Positions 16,430 to 25,440 of a DNA stretch of 64,000 bases are shown one piece after another. This DNA is from a virus: positions 1 through 64,000 of IMG/VR virus record IMGVR_UViG_3300045976_000117. One strand, given 5' to 3'. Numbering within the stretch: position 1 is the stretch's first letter; every line of letters begins with the position of its first letter. A program made the position numbers and the translations under genes. The notes under the pieces were generated by a model that had not been told where the DNA came from, did not search any database, and saw only the letters and a program-made list of their open reading frames with translations.

Positions 16430-17101
16430 GTGGCTGATTATACGAGCATTGCACACCGTCAGGCTACTCTGATTCGCAAAGCTCTTCAGGGAAGTGTGTT
16501 CATTGCTCCGTACACCGCGGCAGCAGTCACGAGCATCACGACCGGCGCGAGTCAGGATATTGCTCCGTTGCCTGCCGGTTATGTCGATGTGGGCATGATC
16601 GACAAGAAGAATGCGCCGACCTGGGCAAGCAAGGTAACGACGCAGGAAGTCATGGCCTGGGGCGATGTTTATAGCGCACGGCGAGACATCACCAAGGTTG
16701 ATGGCTCGCTGAAGTTCGTCATGCTTGAGACTAATAAGACATCTCTTCAGTTGTATCTAGGGCAGGATCTTTCGACGGCTCCGTTGGCGCCGACCACTCG
16801 TGAGCTCATTATCAATCAAGCATCCCGGCCTCAGCCGATTCCTTATCGGGTGCTCGGCATTACGCAGGACGGTACTGGATCGAATGCTATTTATGTTGGT
16901 CGGTTCTACCCACGAGCGTTCGTTACCGATATCGGCGACCAGAAGTGGGATGACGACGCCGAGGCTTTGGTCTGGGATGTTACGTTTACTCCGCAGAATG
17001 ATCCGGTTCTTGGCACGCCAGTTGTGCATATGTTTGGTGGACCTGGCTGGTTCGCCCAGTTGGCAGCTACGGGCTTTAATGCGAACCCAGGCGGCAGCTA
17101 A
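16430..17101 (+). CDS. Major tail protein
   Basis: 223 residues, tail-tube subunit. N-terminal arm, then GYVDVGMIDKKNAPTWASKVTTQ, REDITKVDGSLKF-like strands and a final EALVWDVTFTPQNDP strand, typical of actinophage tube proteins. GTG 16430 with AGGAGGG upstream. Placed between terminator and chaperone genes. Confidence 0.8.
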   Translation: MADYTSIAHRQATLIRKALQGSVFIAPYTAAAVTSITTGASQDIAPLPAGYVDVGMIDKKNAPTWASKVTTQEVMAWGDVYSARRDITKVDGSLKFVMLETNKTSLQLYLGQDLSTAPLAPTTRELIINQASRPQPIPYRVLGITQDGTGSNAIYVGRFYPRAFVTDIGDQKWDDDAEALVWDVTFTPQNDPVLGTPVVHMFGGPGWFAQLAATGFNANPGGS

Positions 17102-17141
17102 TAGTTTATTTTCCAGACAAAGGAGCATGAGGTACACAAGA

Positions 17142-17489
17142 ATGGCAACGTACAAATTAGATGACTACATTGCCGAGGCCGATATCGAGCCTTTTGAGCT
17201 CGATCTAGGAGGGGACAAGGGAGTCGTATCCATCGCGGCTCCCACCTCCGAGGCAATGGTAGAAATCACTGAGACCCCCCTGAACGAAACAAAGCACATC
17301 TTCGAGCTCGTCTGCGGTGAAGAAGAGTTCGGCAAGGTTTGGGAGGCAGTTCGATTCCTGCCCGCCACTGTGCTTCAAAACATCATGCTTGACATGCTGA
17401 AACACTTTAAGATTATTGCTCAGGTTCGTGATATATCGGGGGGATCCAGGGCCTCGCTACGCTCTTCGAGAAACACGGCGAGGCTATAG
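17142..17489 (+). CDS. Tail assembly chaperone, zero-frame product (G-like)
   Basis: 115 residues. Acidic beta start, then ETKHIFELVCGEEEFGKVWEAVRF and a helical end. It ends at the TAG 17487-17489, 44 nt after the slippery heptamer; the last 15 or so residues are unlike a domain, as expected for the short product of a frameshift pair. Confidence 0.85.
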   Translation: MATYKLDDYIAEADIEPFELDLGGDKGVVSIAAPTSEAMVEITETPLNETKHIFELVCGEEEFGKVWEAVRFLPATVLQNIMLDMLKHFKIIAQVRDISGGSRASLRSSRNTARL

Positions 17490-17896
17490 AATACGACTTT
17501 CGGCATGAACTGGGCATTGATGTTCACGAGTACCTCCGTGGTGAGCGTCCATGGGCTCAGTTTTATCGATTTCTGGCCCGTCTCCCTCGGCATAGCCATT
17601 TCTACGCGGGGATGATGGAAGACCCGGAAGCGGTCGAGAGATTAATGCAACGGTCATCCGGGGGCGATAAGAAAGGGTTAACACTTGTCGGGTGGAGGAC
17701 CGAGCATGACCTACTCACTACTATTATCGATCTGTTGAATCATTTACATGCCACACTTATTCAGGTCAATGATGAAAAAGGCAGGCGACCTGATGTGACT
17801 CTCATGCCGAGACCAGGAACCGCATTGACAAAGGTCGAGGCCAAGAAAGCAATTCAGCAGCATCGTGATTTAGTGGCTCGATTTTTACCGCAATAG
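17142..17896 (+). CDS. Tail assembly chaperone, -1 frameshift product (GT-like)
   Basis: Fusion made by a -1 shift at 17438-17444. After ...DISGG it continues in the -1 frame as IQGLATLFEKHGEAIEYDFR, giving about 250 residues with a conserved-looking FYRFLARLPRHSHFYAGMM core and a basic helical tail ending VARFLPQ. The position between the tube and tape-measure genes and the lambda-type heptamer support it strongly. Confidence 0.85.
17438..17484 (+). promoter_or_regulatory. Programmed -1 frameshift signal
   Basis: G-GGG-GGA is in the X-XXY-YYZ phase (17438-17444), the same heptamer used by phage lambda. A stem GCCTCGC (17451-17457) with GCGAGGC (17478-17484) starts 6 nt later, the right distance for a stimulatory structure; CTC-TTC-GAG forms a smaller hairpin in its loop. 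Confidence 0.85.
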
Positions 17897-17913
17897 CATA
17901 GAGGAGGGCGGTA

Positions 17914-20900
17914 ATGGCCGATTATCAGGCTGGCACCGCTTTTCTCACCGTGCTACCGGATATGTCGGGATTCGGCGCCAAGGTCCGCGAAGAGTTAGCC
18001 AAGGATCAGACCGAACTTAAAATTCCGGTCAAGCCTGATGTAGACACCACCAAGGGTGCCAAGGACGGAGAAGAGTACGGCGGTGCCTTCGGCGATGCAA
18101 TGAAGGCGCGCATTGAGGCTGCTCTCAAGTCACTGCCCAAGGCACAGATCGACGCAGACTCGACAGAAGCTGATCGAAAGATTGATGAGCTTCGTACTCG
18201 GCTTGAAGAGCTCCGTGACAAGAGAATAGGAATCGATCTCTCCGCGGAGGAAGCACTAGCTGAGATAGCCGGTATCAAAACTGATCTGGACGAATTAGGG
18301 CGAAAGTCGCCTAACGTTCAGGTCAAGGTCGATGCTCTCAAGGCCGCTGCGGATTTAGCCGGTATCAGGGCTGAGGTCACTGCGCTTGATGGCAAGAACG
18401 TCGATATCAGGGTTAGTGATGGCGGATCTGCCCGTCAAGCCACGAGTGACGTTAATGGTCTTCTCTTGGCAGGTCTGTCGCTAGGTCCGGCGCTGATTCC
18501 CATAGGCTCCGCGGTTGCTGCCGCGTTCGCCAGTATCGGCACTGGCGCGGTGATCGGCGCGGGTGCTATTGCTACGGTTGTTCTTGGCTTCCATGGCGTC
18601 ACTGACGCACTGAAAGACATGGACACTGCTCAGCAGAGCAGTGGCAAGACCGCGGCTCAGACGGCAGCTCAGCAGATATCTTCGGCTAACAGTGTTGCGT
18701 CGGCTCAGGACGGCGTACGAAACGCGGTAAGAGCCGTTGCCGACGCTCAGCACGAAGCTGCTATTTCTGCTCAGCAAAGTGCTCAGCAGGTAGCCAGTGC
18801 ACAGCAGTCATTGCAAGATGCCTATATTCAGTCGGGCATTGCGATGCGCGGTGCCCTTCAATCCGAAGAGCAAGCTCGGCAGTCGTTACAAAGTGCTATC
18901 TATTCTCAGACGGTCGCTGAGCAGACATTAGCTAACGCTCAGCAACAGGAGCAACTAGCTCAGGAGTCATTGACTCTGGCTAGGCAGGCTGCTCAGCGGC
19001 AAATCGAGTCACTGACTCTGGCCGTCGAAGACGGAGCATTGGCGGAACGGCAAGCCGCACTTAACATTCAGCAGACCAAACAGCAGCTTGATCAAACGCT
19101 TGCCAATCCTCAAGCATCACAACTTCAGCGTGATCAAGCTCAACTGAGCTATGACCAGGCTGTTCAGCAACTCAAGGACGTTCAGGCTCGTAACAAGAAT
19201 CTGCAAGAGGATCAGGCTGCTGCGGCCAAGGCCGGAGTAGACGGTTCTCAGCAGGTACAAGCTGCTCAGCGCGGAGTGCAGCAGGCTACTCAAGGCGTCG
19301 CGGCAGCTCAGCACGGCGTGCAACAAGCTGCTCAAGATGTGGCTAACGCTCAGCAGAATTTAGCGAATGCCCAAGCCAATGTAGCAGAAACACAGCGTAC
19401 CAATACGGAACGCATTGCTCAGGCGCAGCAGGCATTAGCTAGTGCGGAGCAAAATCAGGCTGAGACGGCTCGCAAGAACGCGGAGTCTATTCAAAAGGCT
19501 CAGGAAGGTGTTGTTTCTGCTCAGCGGGCCCTGGCCGGAGCACTCGCTCAGCAAGCAGCTCAACAGGACACCGTAAGCGCTTCAGCCAATAAACTGGCTA
19601 AGGATATGGCCGATCTGTCTCCGGCCGGACGCCAGTTTGTCACCTTCCTTCATGATGAGATGGAGCCTAAGGTCAAAGACCTTCAGGCCACCGCACAAGA
19701 AGGATTGTTACCGGGAGTCGAGGACGGGCTTCGTGCCCTGTTCCCGGTATTCCCTGAAATCACTAGTTTTGTCAATGTTTTCGCTACGTCGTTAGGTGAT
19801 CTAGCCCGGCGTGCGGGTCAGGCATTGACTGATCCTTTCTGGCGCAATTTCTTCGGGTTTATTAAAGACGAAGCCGGTCCGTCGATTCAGACCTTCGGCA
19901 CCATTATCGGCAATATCTTTACAGGTATTGCCGGTATGCTCCAAGGTTTTAAGCCCATCTGGGACGCGATGGGCGTAAGCATCGAGAATTTTACGGACAA
20001 ATTCGCTGCATGGGGCAAGGCTGTTGCTTCGGGGGATAGTGAAGGGTTTAACAAATTCCTTCAGTATGTGCAAGAGTCAGCACCGGTCGTAATAGATTTC
20101 CTCAAGCAATTTGGCACACTCATTGGCCATATTGTTGATGCGTTTGCTGGTCAAGGCATCAGTACTCTGCAAGTTCTTACCGAGACACTGCGGATCATCA
20201 ATGGCCTTCCTTTGCCGGTAATTCAGGCATTGATTGACCTGTACATCGCTATTAAGGCTGCCACATTGGTGTCTAATGGACTGAAGTCCATTAGTGACAC
20301 TTTCATCACAATCGGTAAACTACCGGGACAGATCAAGGATTTTGCAGGAACCATTAGAGATCTGCCCGGCGATATTGCCAAGATCGGTGCATCACTCAAG
20401 ACCAACATCAGTGATGCTCTAGATAAAATCAAGAGTGGTGGTGGCCTGAAGGGTGCCCTAGGGCTTACCGGCATCGCGGTGGGTGCCTATGTGGCGGGAT
20501 CCGCACTCGAAGCGGCTGGCTCACCTTTGCCGGAGGGGCAGTCATTCGGCACGGCCAGCACGGGCGCCAAGGTGTCCGACGCGGCAGACACGGCGGGCAA
20601 GCTGCTTACCCTTGATATTCCCGGCCTGTTCGACAAAATTAGTCAGAATATCAAGCAGTTGCCCGATGACCTGCACACCGCGGGTGATCGGATCTCCGGA
20701 TTTGCTCAAGGCATTAAGGATGCCTTCGGAGGTATTGGTGACGGGGTAGGTCAGCTGAGGACTGATCTTGGCGTCGCATGGTCGAACATAGCTGACAATG
20801 CATCTACCCGGTGGAATGGAATCAAGAATGCTGTAAGTAATGCTGCCGGTGATTTCAGGAACACGGTATCCGATCACGTCACTTCACTCGGTAAAACGCT

Positions 20901-22338
20901 CCATGATGACTGGGATTCTTTCTGGCAAAACGCTAGTGACCGCTGGTCGAACATTCGGGACACTGTCAGCGACAGGGCTAGGGAACTTCGTGACAACGCA
21001 AGTAACCATGCCGCGGAGTTGCGAGACTGGTTGGGTGGCCATTGGCAGACTATCTGGCAAAGTGCCACGGACAGATGGAACACGATACGAACTGACGTAA
21101 GCAATATCGCTGGCAGCATCCGTGATGGAGTCAGCAGTGCTATCGGTGCTTTACGAGACAATGTCACTGGAGCATTCCAGACCGCGGTAGACAATATCCA
21201 GAACATCTGGAATCGCCTTGGTGACATAGCGAAAGTGCCCGTCAATTTCGTTATCAACACTGTCTACAATGCGGGCATCGTTCCCATGTGGAACGGTATT
21301 GCCGGGCTCTTCGGACTGGCCAAGCTCAATCCAGCAGTGCCCCTCGCAACTGGCGGTGTGCTGCCGGGCTACTCGCCTGGCCGGGACTCCGTACCAGCTA
21401 TCCTGTCTCCCGGTGAGGGCGTACTCGTACCGGAGGCTGTGCGTGGCCTAGGGCCTGACTTCGTTCACTCAGCGAACGCCTATTTCTCCGGAGGTAGGAG
21501 TACAGGTGGCCGGAGCAGTGCCGGAGGGGTCAGCTACTTTGCCGATGGCGGCATAGTCGGCAGTGTCATAGGCGGAATTGCTGACTTCGTTGCCGATCCT
21601 ATCGGCGCGGTGAAGAAGGCCTTTAACTCGGTACTAGGTGCGACTATTCCTGGCATCGGGCTATTGCATGACGCTCTGGCCGCAATTCCCGCCAAGGTGG
21701 TGGACGGAGCAGTCAGCCTGGTCAAGGGAGCAGTAGCTAAGATCGGTAGCTTCTTCTCCGCAGCCTTCACCGGGTCACCGGATCTCCAAGGCTGGATCAT
21801 GCAAGCGATCCAGTTGACCGGAGTACCCGCAAGTTGGGCAGGCCCATTGTCAGTTCTCATTATGAGAGAGTCGGGTGGCAATCCCAACGCAATTAACAAT
21901 TGGGATAGTAATGCAGCGGCCGGGCATCCGTCTCAAGGCCTTATGCAGACTATCCCTAGCACTTTCTCGGCATACCACCAACCGGGAACGAGCTGGAATA
22001 TACTTGATCCTATTGCCAACATCGCGGCAGGTATTAACTATATTCGAGCTGTGTATGGGGATATTAGCAATGTGCAGCAAGCTAACCCCAACCTGCCACC
22101 GAAGGGATACGACTCCGGAGGTTGGCTACCGCCTGGGATAACAGTGGCCTACAACGGCACTGGGCAGCACGAAAGAATATTGACCGGACCGCAGTATCAG
22201 CAACTCACCGCGGCTGCTTCCCGTAGCGAGTTGCAGCCGGTCACGGTCAATGTTTACCCACGTGCTGAACATTCAGAAGCCGATATAGCGGACATGGTGA
22301 GCCGACGACTCGAGTTTGCCATGCGAGCCAACACCTAA
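17914..22338 (+). CDS. Tape measure protein with lytic transglycosylase domain
   Basis: 1474 residues, sets tail length. Ala/Gln-rich coiled coil (about 230-560), hydrophobic middle, repeated Asp-Trp-x-x-x-Trp/Ser-x-Arg-Trp motifs (about 960-1080), and an SLT-type lysozyme-like domain near 1290-1390 with catalytic Glu in MRESGGNPNAIN and the GLMQTIPSTF motif. The enzyme domain may open the cell wall during DNA entry. Nearly every frame antisense to the Gln/Ala coil is also open; those are artefacts. Confidence 0.9.
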   Translation: MADYQAGTAFLTVLPDMSGFGAKVREELAKDQTELKIPVKPDVDTTKGAKDGEEYGGAFGDAMKARIEAALKSLPKAQIDADSTEADRKIDELRTRLEELRDKRIGIDLSAEEALAEIAGIKTDLDELGRKSPNVQVKVDALKAAADLAGIRAEVTALDGKNVDIRVSDGGSARQATSDVNGLLLAGLSLGPALIPIGSAVAAAFASIGTGAVIGAGAIATVVLGFHGVTDALKDMDTAQQSSGKTAAQTAAQQISSANSVASAQDGVRNAVRAVADAQHEAAISAQQSAQQVASAQQSLQDAYIQSGIAMRGALQSEEQARQSLQSAIYSQTVAEQTLANAQQQEQLAQESLTLARQAAQRQIESLTLAVEDGALAERQAALNIQQTKQQLDQTLANPQASQLQRDQAQLSYDQAVQQLKDVQARNKNLQEDQAAAAKAGVDGSQQVQAAQRGVQQATQGVAAAQHGVQQAAQDVANAQQNLANAQANVAETQRTNTERIAQAQQALASAEQNQAETARKNAESIQKAQEGVVSAQRALAGALAQQAAQQDTVSASANKLAKDMADLSPAGRQFVTFLHDEMEPKVKDLQATAQEGLLPGVEDGLRALFPVFPEITSFVNVFATSLGDLARRAGQALTDPFWRNFFGFIKDEAGPSIQTFGTIIGNIFTGIAGMLQGFKPIWDAMGVSIENFTDKFAAWGKAVASGDSEGFNKFLQYVQESAPVVIDFLKQFGTLIGHIVDAFAGQGISTLQVLTETLRIINGLPLPVIQALIDLYIAIKAATLVSNGLKSISDTFITIGKLPGQIKDFAGTIRDLPGDIAKIGASLKTNISDALDKIKSGGGLKGALGLTGIAVGAYVAGSALEAAGSPLPEGQSFGTASTGAKVSDAADTAGKLLTLDIPGLFDKISQNIKQLPDDLHTAGDRISGFAQGIKDAFGGIGDGVGQLRTDLGVAWSNIADNASTRWNGIKNAVSNAAGDFRNTVSDHVTSLGKTLHDDWDSFWQNASDRWSNIRDTVSDRARELRDNASNHAAELRDWLGGHWQTIWQSATDRWNTIRTDVSNIAGSIRDGVSSAIGALRDNVTGAFQTAVDNIQNIWNRLGDIAKVPVNFVINTVYNAGIVPMWNGIAGLFGLAKLNPAVPLATGGVLPGYSPGRDSVPAILSPGEGVLVPEAVRGLGPDFVHSANAYFSGGRSTGGRSSAGGVSYFADGGIVGSVIGGIADFVADPIGAVKKAFNSVLGATIPGIGLLHDALAAIPAKVVDGAVSLVKGAVAKIGSFFSAAFTGSPDLQGWIMQAIQLTGVPASWAGPLSVLIMRESGGNPNAINNWDSNAAAGHPSQGLMQTIPSTFSAYHQPGTSWNILDPIANIAAGINYIRAVYGDISNVQQANPNLPPKGYDSGGWLPPGITVAYNGTGQHERILTGPQYQQLTAAASRSELQPVTVNVYPRAEHSEADIADMVSRRLEFAMRANT

Positions 22339-22341
22339 TCG

Positions 22342-22393
22342 CTAAAGAGACGGAGGGGAGAGATAATGGCCGGATTCCCCTCCGTCTCTTTAG
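22342..22393 (+). promoter_or_regulatory. 18-bp hairpin hiding the RBS of the distal tail gene
   Basis: Bases 22342-22359 pair perfectly with 22376-22393 (18 bp plus a G-U). The 5' arm contains the whole GGAGGGGAG Shine-Dalgarno; the 14-nt loop holds ATG 22366; the 3' arm is codons 4-10 of the gene. The tape-measure stop is at 22336-22338, so a terminating ribosome would reach into the stem. No U-tract, so not a terminator. Confidence 0.85.
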
Positions 22394-23301
22394 ATGGCCA
22401 GCAGTTCTACTATCGACTTAACAGTGTGTTTGGCAGTTCGATTCCTGTGGACAGTAACGGGGTCGAATGGCTTCTGACTAAATTTGATGGATGGTCTGGC
22501 CGTCCTGCACCACGCACCGCACGTACCGACAAACCTGGGCATTCCGGTCAGTTTCGCAGTTCGGCCTATCATGGCCCAAAGATTATCAATCTGGAAATTG
22601 TCGCCACCGCGCCGGATGATTTGACCATGCGGGTTGCCGAGACCGCAGTAGAAGCACTGTGCTCCGACCCTGCTCGGCTGTATCCCCTAGTGGTAGACGA
22701 GTCTGGCATGACCAGAACCATGATGGTCGAATTGGATGATGCGATACAAATCGCGCCACGTACTTGGAATAGTTCACTCATCGGCATGCGGTTGGCGGCA
22801 CCGGACCCTCGAAAGCATGACAATGCCTGGCAGTCTCCAAGTGTGAATCTCGGTATACCTCCCAGTGGCGGTGCCGACTTCTCAGCGCCCGGCCTGAATT
22901 ACTCAGTTGTCCCTGGTGTCGACTTCGGCACACCAGGAACACCAGCCGTGGCAACCGTACATAATTCGGGCACAGCTATCGCCTACCCTATTTTCGCAGT
23001 ACAAGGGCCTTTATCGGCAAACTGGCAAATCTATGATGTGACCAACGGTGTGGTACTGACTTATACCAAAGCATTGAGTGCTACGGATTTTGTCACGATC
23101 AATACCGATGATTTTCCGGCTCAGGGATTTCCCGGCCATGGCGTGTATCTCAACAGCACAAATAATCAACGGGCTTCGCTGCTGACCACTGCGGGATGGC
23201 CCTATGTGTTGCCTGGCCAGACTGTGACGTACAACCTCCGCGCACCTAACTACTCCGCGGCTGCCTTGATGACTATTTCATTGAGGAGTGCTTGGCACTG
23301 A
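22366..23301 (+). CDS. Distal tail protein (Dit-like)
   Basis: 311 residues, first tail-tip protein after the tape measure. WLLTKFDGWSGRPAPRTAR near 30-48 is typical of actinophage distal tail proteins, followed by a galectin-like insertion and a C-terminal beta domain (GQTVTYNLRAPNYSAAALM). Its translation start is inside the hairpin described above. The 3' end overlaps the leftward gene 23278-23526 by 24 bases. Confidence 0.8.
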   Translation: MAGFPSVSLDGQQFYYRLNSVFGSSIPVDSNGVEWLLTKFDGWSGRPAPRTARTDKPGHSGQFRSSAYHGPKIINLEIVATAPDDLTMRVAETAVEALCSDPARLYPLVVDESGMTRTMMVELDDAIQIAPRTWNSSLIGMRLAAPDPRKHDNAWQSPSVNLGIPPSGGADFSAPGLNYSVVPGVDFGTPGTPAVATVHNSGTAIAYPIFAVQGPLSANWQIYDVTNGVVLTYTKALSATDFVTINTDDFPAQGFPGHGVYLNSTNNQRASLLTTAGWPYVLPGQTVTYNLRAPNYSAAALMTISLRSAWH

Positions 23302-23526
23302 ATAATCTTTACACATTTCTGGCCAGCCAAAGTCACAAGTTACACAACGTCGTAAAAGCCAATCAGTCATGTCTGAGCTAGACGACCATAAAAATTGGTG
23401 TGCTCCTTCGATGAATCCACGATATATCGTCTGCGGGGGTTGGTAGTCACTAGTGATCCTCCCTCCACATTTGGGGCAGCTCACATTATCTCCGCTAAAT
23501 AGCGGGTATGGCGTTGAGTTTGTCAT
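23278..23526 (-). CDS. Leftward zinc-ribbon protein in the tail operon
   Basis: 82 residues with CPKCGG near 17-22 and a CVTC pair near 61-64, giving one four-cysteine zinc ribbon; Trp-rich. It is the only leftward gene within the 15-kb tail module and overlaps the end of the distal tail gene. Transcribed against the operon, so it may be expressed at another time or be a recent insertion. Confidence 0.6.
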   Translation of the reverse strand: MTNSTPYPLFSGDNVSCPKCGGRITSDYQPPQTIYRGFIEGAHQFLWSSSSDMTDWLLRRCVTCDFGWPEMCKDYSVPSTPQ

Positions 23527-23552
23527 GCCAAGATTATAGCGAAGAGGTTTTT

Positions 23553-24743
23553 ATGTCGAATACTGCTCCGCATCAGCAACCGGGTTTTGTTGACAGAGAC
23601 ACCACCAACAGCAACGGCAACACTGCTCAGAGCTTCCGGTATGCGCTGGGTGGCTTGATGCAGCCTGCGCCGTTGCAGACCTTCCAGTGGGCATCCGGAG
23701 TACTGCCGGGTGACGCCTCAGGCAGTACCATTACGGACTACCAGGTCACACAGGCCAGCCCGTCAGCCAACATGACGGTACTGGTCCAACCTGGCCAGCT
23801 CGTCATTGCTCGAGCCTCAGCCGGGCCCTACATCGGCACCAGCAACGCGGCATTCAACGTCACCATTCCTGCTGCGAACACCCTGCCTCGGATCGACTAC
23901 GTCTGTATGCGGGTACGCGACCTAGGAGTGGATGGCGTCGGCGCGGCAGCTCAAACCTACTTTCCGGTCGTGCTGTCCGGCACTCCAGCCGGTAGCCCCT
24001 CCGAGCCCGTCAGTCAGCTCACAGACGGAGATTTCGTCCTCGCCGCGGTGACTGTGCGGGCCAACACTACAAGCATCCTCAACAGTGATATTTCAGATCG
24101 GCGCCTCTATGTGGCGGCACAAGGCGGCATTTATCCCGCGGGGACACAAGATACCCGCATTGGCGCCTACCCCGGTCATACCCGATTTAATCAGAACACT
24201 GGGTCTACCGAGCAATGGAACGGCGCAGCATGGGTGGTCATCGCTTCACCGAGTGTCTGGTCATCATGGAATCCGACCCTCACTTATGCCGGAGCCGGAG
24301 CCATCACCGCAGGGACTGTTAATCTGGGATCTGGTTCGGTCGTGACTGGTCGTTATATGCTCCAGGGCAAAAAGTTACAACTAGCCTACACATTCCAATA
24401 TGGTACGTCAGGATACAACTCCGGTGCCGGAGCAATCCGTACCACATTGCCGCCCGGCATGGTTTCACGCGCGGTGGGTGAGACACAGATTCTTTGCCAG
24501 TTATACACTGGTAGCACCACCGCGCTGGTATGGGCGGGTACTGCCCACATACCGCCAAACAGCAATAGTATCCGTCCCCAATTCCCGCAGAGTGCCAGTC
24601 AGGCGAATATCGGCGCGTGGGCGGCATCCGGTACTCAAGGCACGGCAGGTGCAGCGGGTACAGGCTGGCCACTCATTCCCGGTCAGTTCAGTGACGGGCC
24701 AGGTGCCATTTTGAATGTCAACGGGACGATTGAGATTCAGTAA
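23553..24743 (+). CDS. Minor tail or fibre protein
   Basis: 396 residues, uncharged and Ala/Gly/Thr-rich. N-terminal part resembles attachment domains of tail proteins (FRYALGGLMQPAPLQTFQWASGV, VLVQPGQLVIARA), then a linker with GHTRFNQNTGSTEQWNGAAW, a motif shared by many phage tail fibres, and a C-terminal beta domain. ATG 23553 follows GAAGAGG. Confidence 0.65.
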   Translation: MSNTAPHQQPGFVDRDTTNSNGNTAQSFRYALGGLMQPAPLQTFQWASGVLPGDASGSTITDYQVTQASPSANMTVLVQPGQLVIARASAGPYIGTSNAAFNVTIPAANTLPRIDYVCMRVRDLGVDGVGAAAQTYFPVVLSGTPAGSPSEPVSQLTDGDFVLAAVTVRANTTSILNSDISDRRLYVAAQGGIYPAGTQDTRIGAYPGHTRFNQNTGSTEQWNGAAWVVIASPSVWSSWNPTLTYAGAGAITAGTVNLGSGSVVTGRYMLQGKKLQLAYTFQYGTSGYNSGAGAIRTTLPPGMVSRAVGETQILCQLYTGSTTALVWAGTAHIPPNSNSIRPQFPQSASQANIGAWAASGTQGTAGAAGTGWPLIPGQFSDGPGAILNVNGTIEIQ

Positions 24744-24795
24744 GTAATTCATAAACCGGGGGAGCCGGGCTGCCCTGAATTTGGAGGATTAAGCC

Positions 24796-25422
24796 GTGTC
24801 TTTTCGCTGGTACAGGCAAGCCCCGGTCAAGGCTTGGAATCAAGAAATCAAGTTCACAACTGACACAATCAAAGCGACGTTGCACACGGCAACATACTCG
24901 CCTAATCAGGACACGCATGCTTATGTGTCAGATCTGAGTAATGAGCTTACGACCGCTAACGGGTACACCGTAGGTGGTATGACACTGGCGTCCTGTACTT
25001 GTTCCTACACCGCGGCTAACTCCTGGTCGACAACCTGGCAGGCCAGCACCGCATACGCAGTTGATTTTGTTATCAGACCGGCAACTGGTAACGGGTTCCT
25101 GTACCGGTGCGCGGTGGCGGGTACCTCCGGCGGCAGTGCACCTACCTGGCCGACTGTGGTAGGCACCACAGTCACCGATGGCGGTGTGACCTGGGAATGT
25201 ATCGGTTCCGGCATCATCGTATTCAATGCCACGTCGCCTAGCTGGGCTACCGCGACCTTTGGTCCCTGTCGTTATCTGGTCCTCTCTGACCGAACTCCCT
25301 CCACCGCGGCGACTCAGCCGTTAATCGGGTATTTCGATTTTGGATCTGACAAGACGGGTCAGGGTGGCGCTTTCACATTCAACTTCAACCCGCAGGGTAT
25401 CGCTCATATTTTCGTGCCGTAA
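24796..25422 (+). CDS. Virion protein with carbohydrate-binding-like module
   Basis: 208 residues. Outer part resembles phage tail proteins with TIKATLHTATYSPNQDTHAYVSD; an inserted module (about 75-140) has WQASTAYAVDFVIRP...GFLYRCAVAGTSG..PTWPTVVGTTVTDGGVTW, a widespread CBM5/12-like tail module. Probably binds cell-wall sugars. GTG start with TTGGAGGA upstream. Confidence 0.65.
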   Translation: MSFRWYRQAPVKAWNQEIKFTTDTIKATLHTATYSPNQDTHAYVSDLSNELTTANGYTVGGMTLASCTCSYTAANSWSTTWQASTAYAVDFVIRPATGNGFLYRCAVAGTSGGSAPTWPTVVGTTVTDGGVTWECIGSGIIVFNATSPSWATATFGPCRYLVLSDRTPSTAATQPLIGYFDFGSDKTGQGGAFTFNFNPQGIAHIFVP

Positions 25423-25440
25423 TAGAACGGTAATTTAGCC

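Noticed and set aside
17990-19540. Antisense open frames over the tape measure coil
   Set aside because: They mirror the Gln/Ala/Glu-rich codons, lack ribosome sites and have no domain-like sequence.
22342-22393. Terminator after the tape measure gene
   Set aside because: The uridines are within the paired arm and a start codon lies in the loop, so ribosome-site sequestration fits better.
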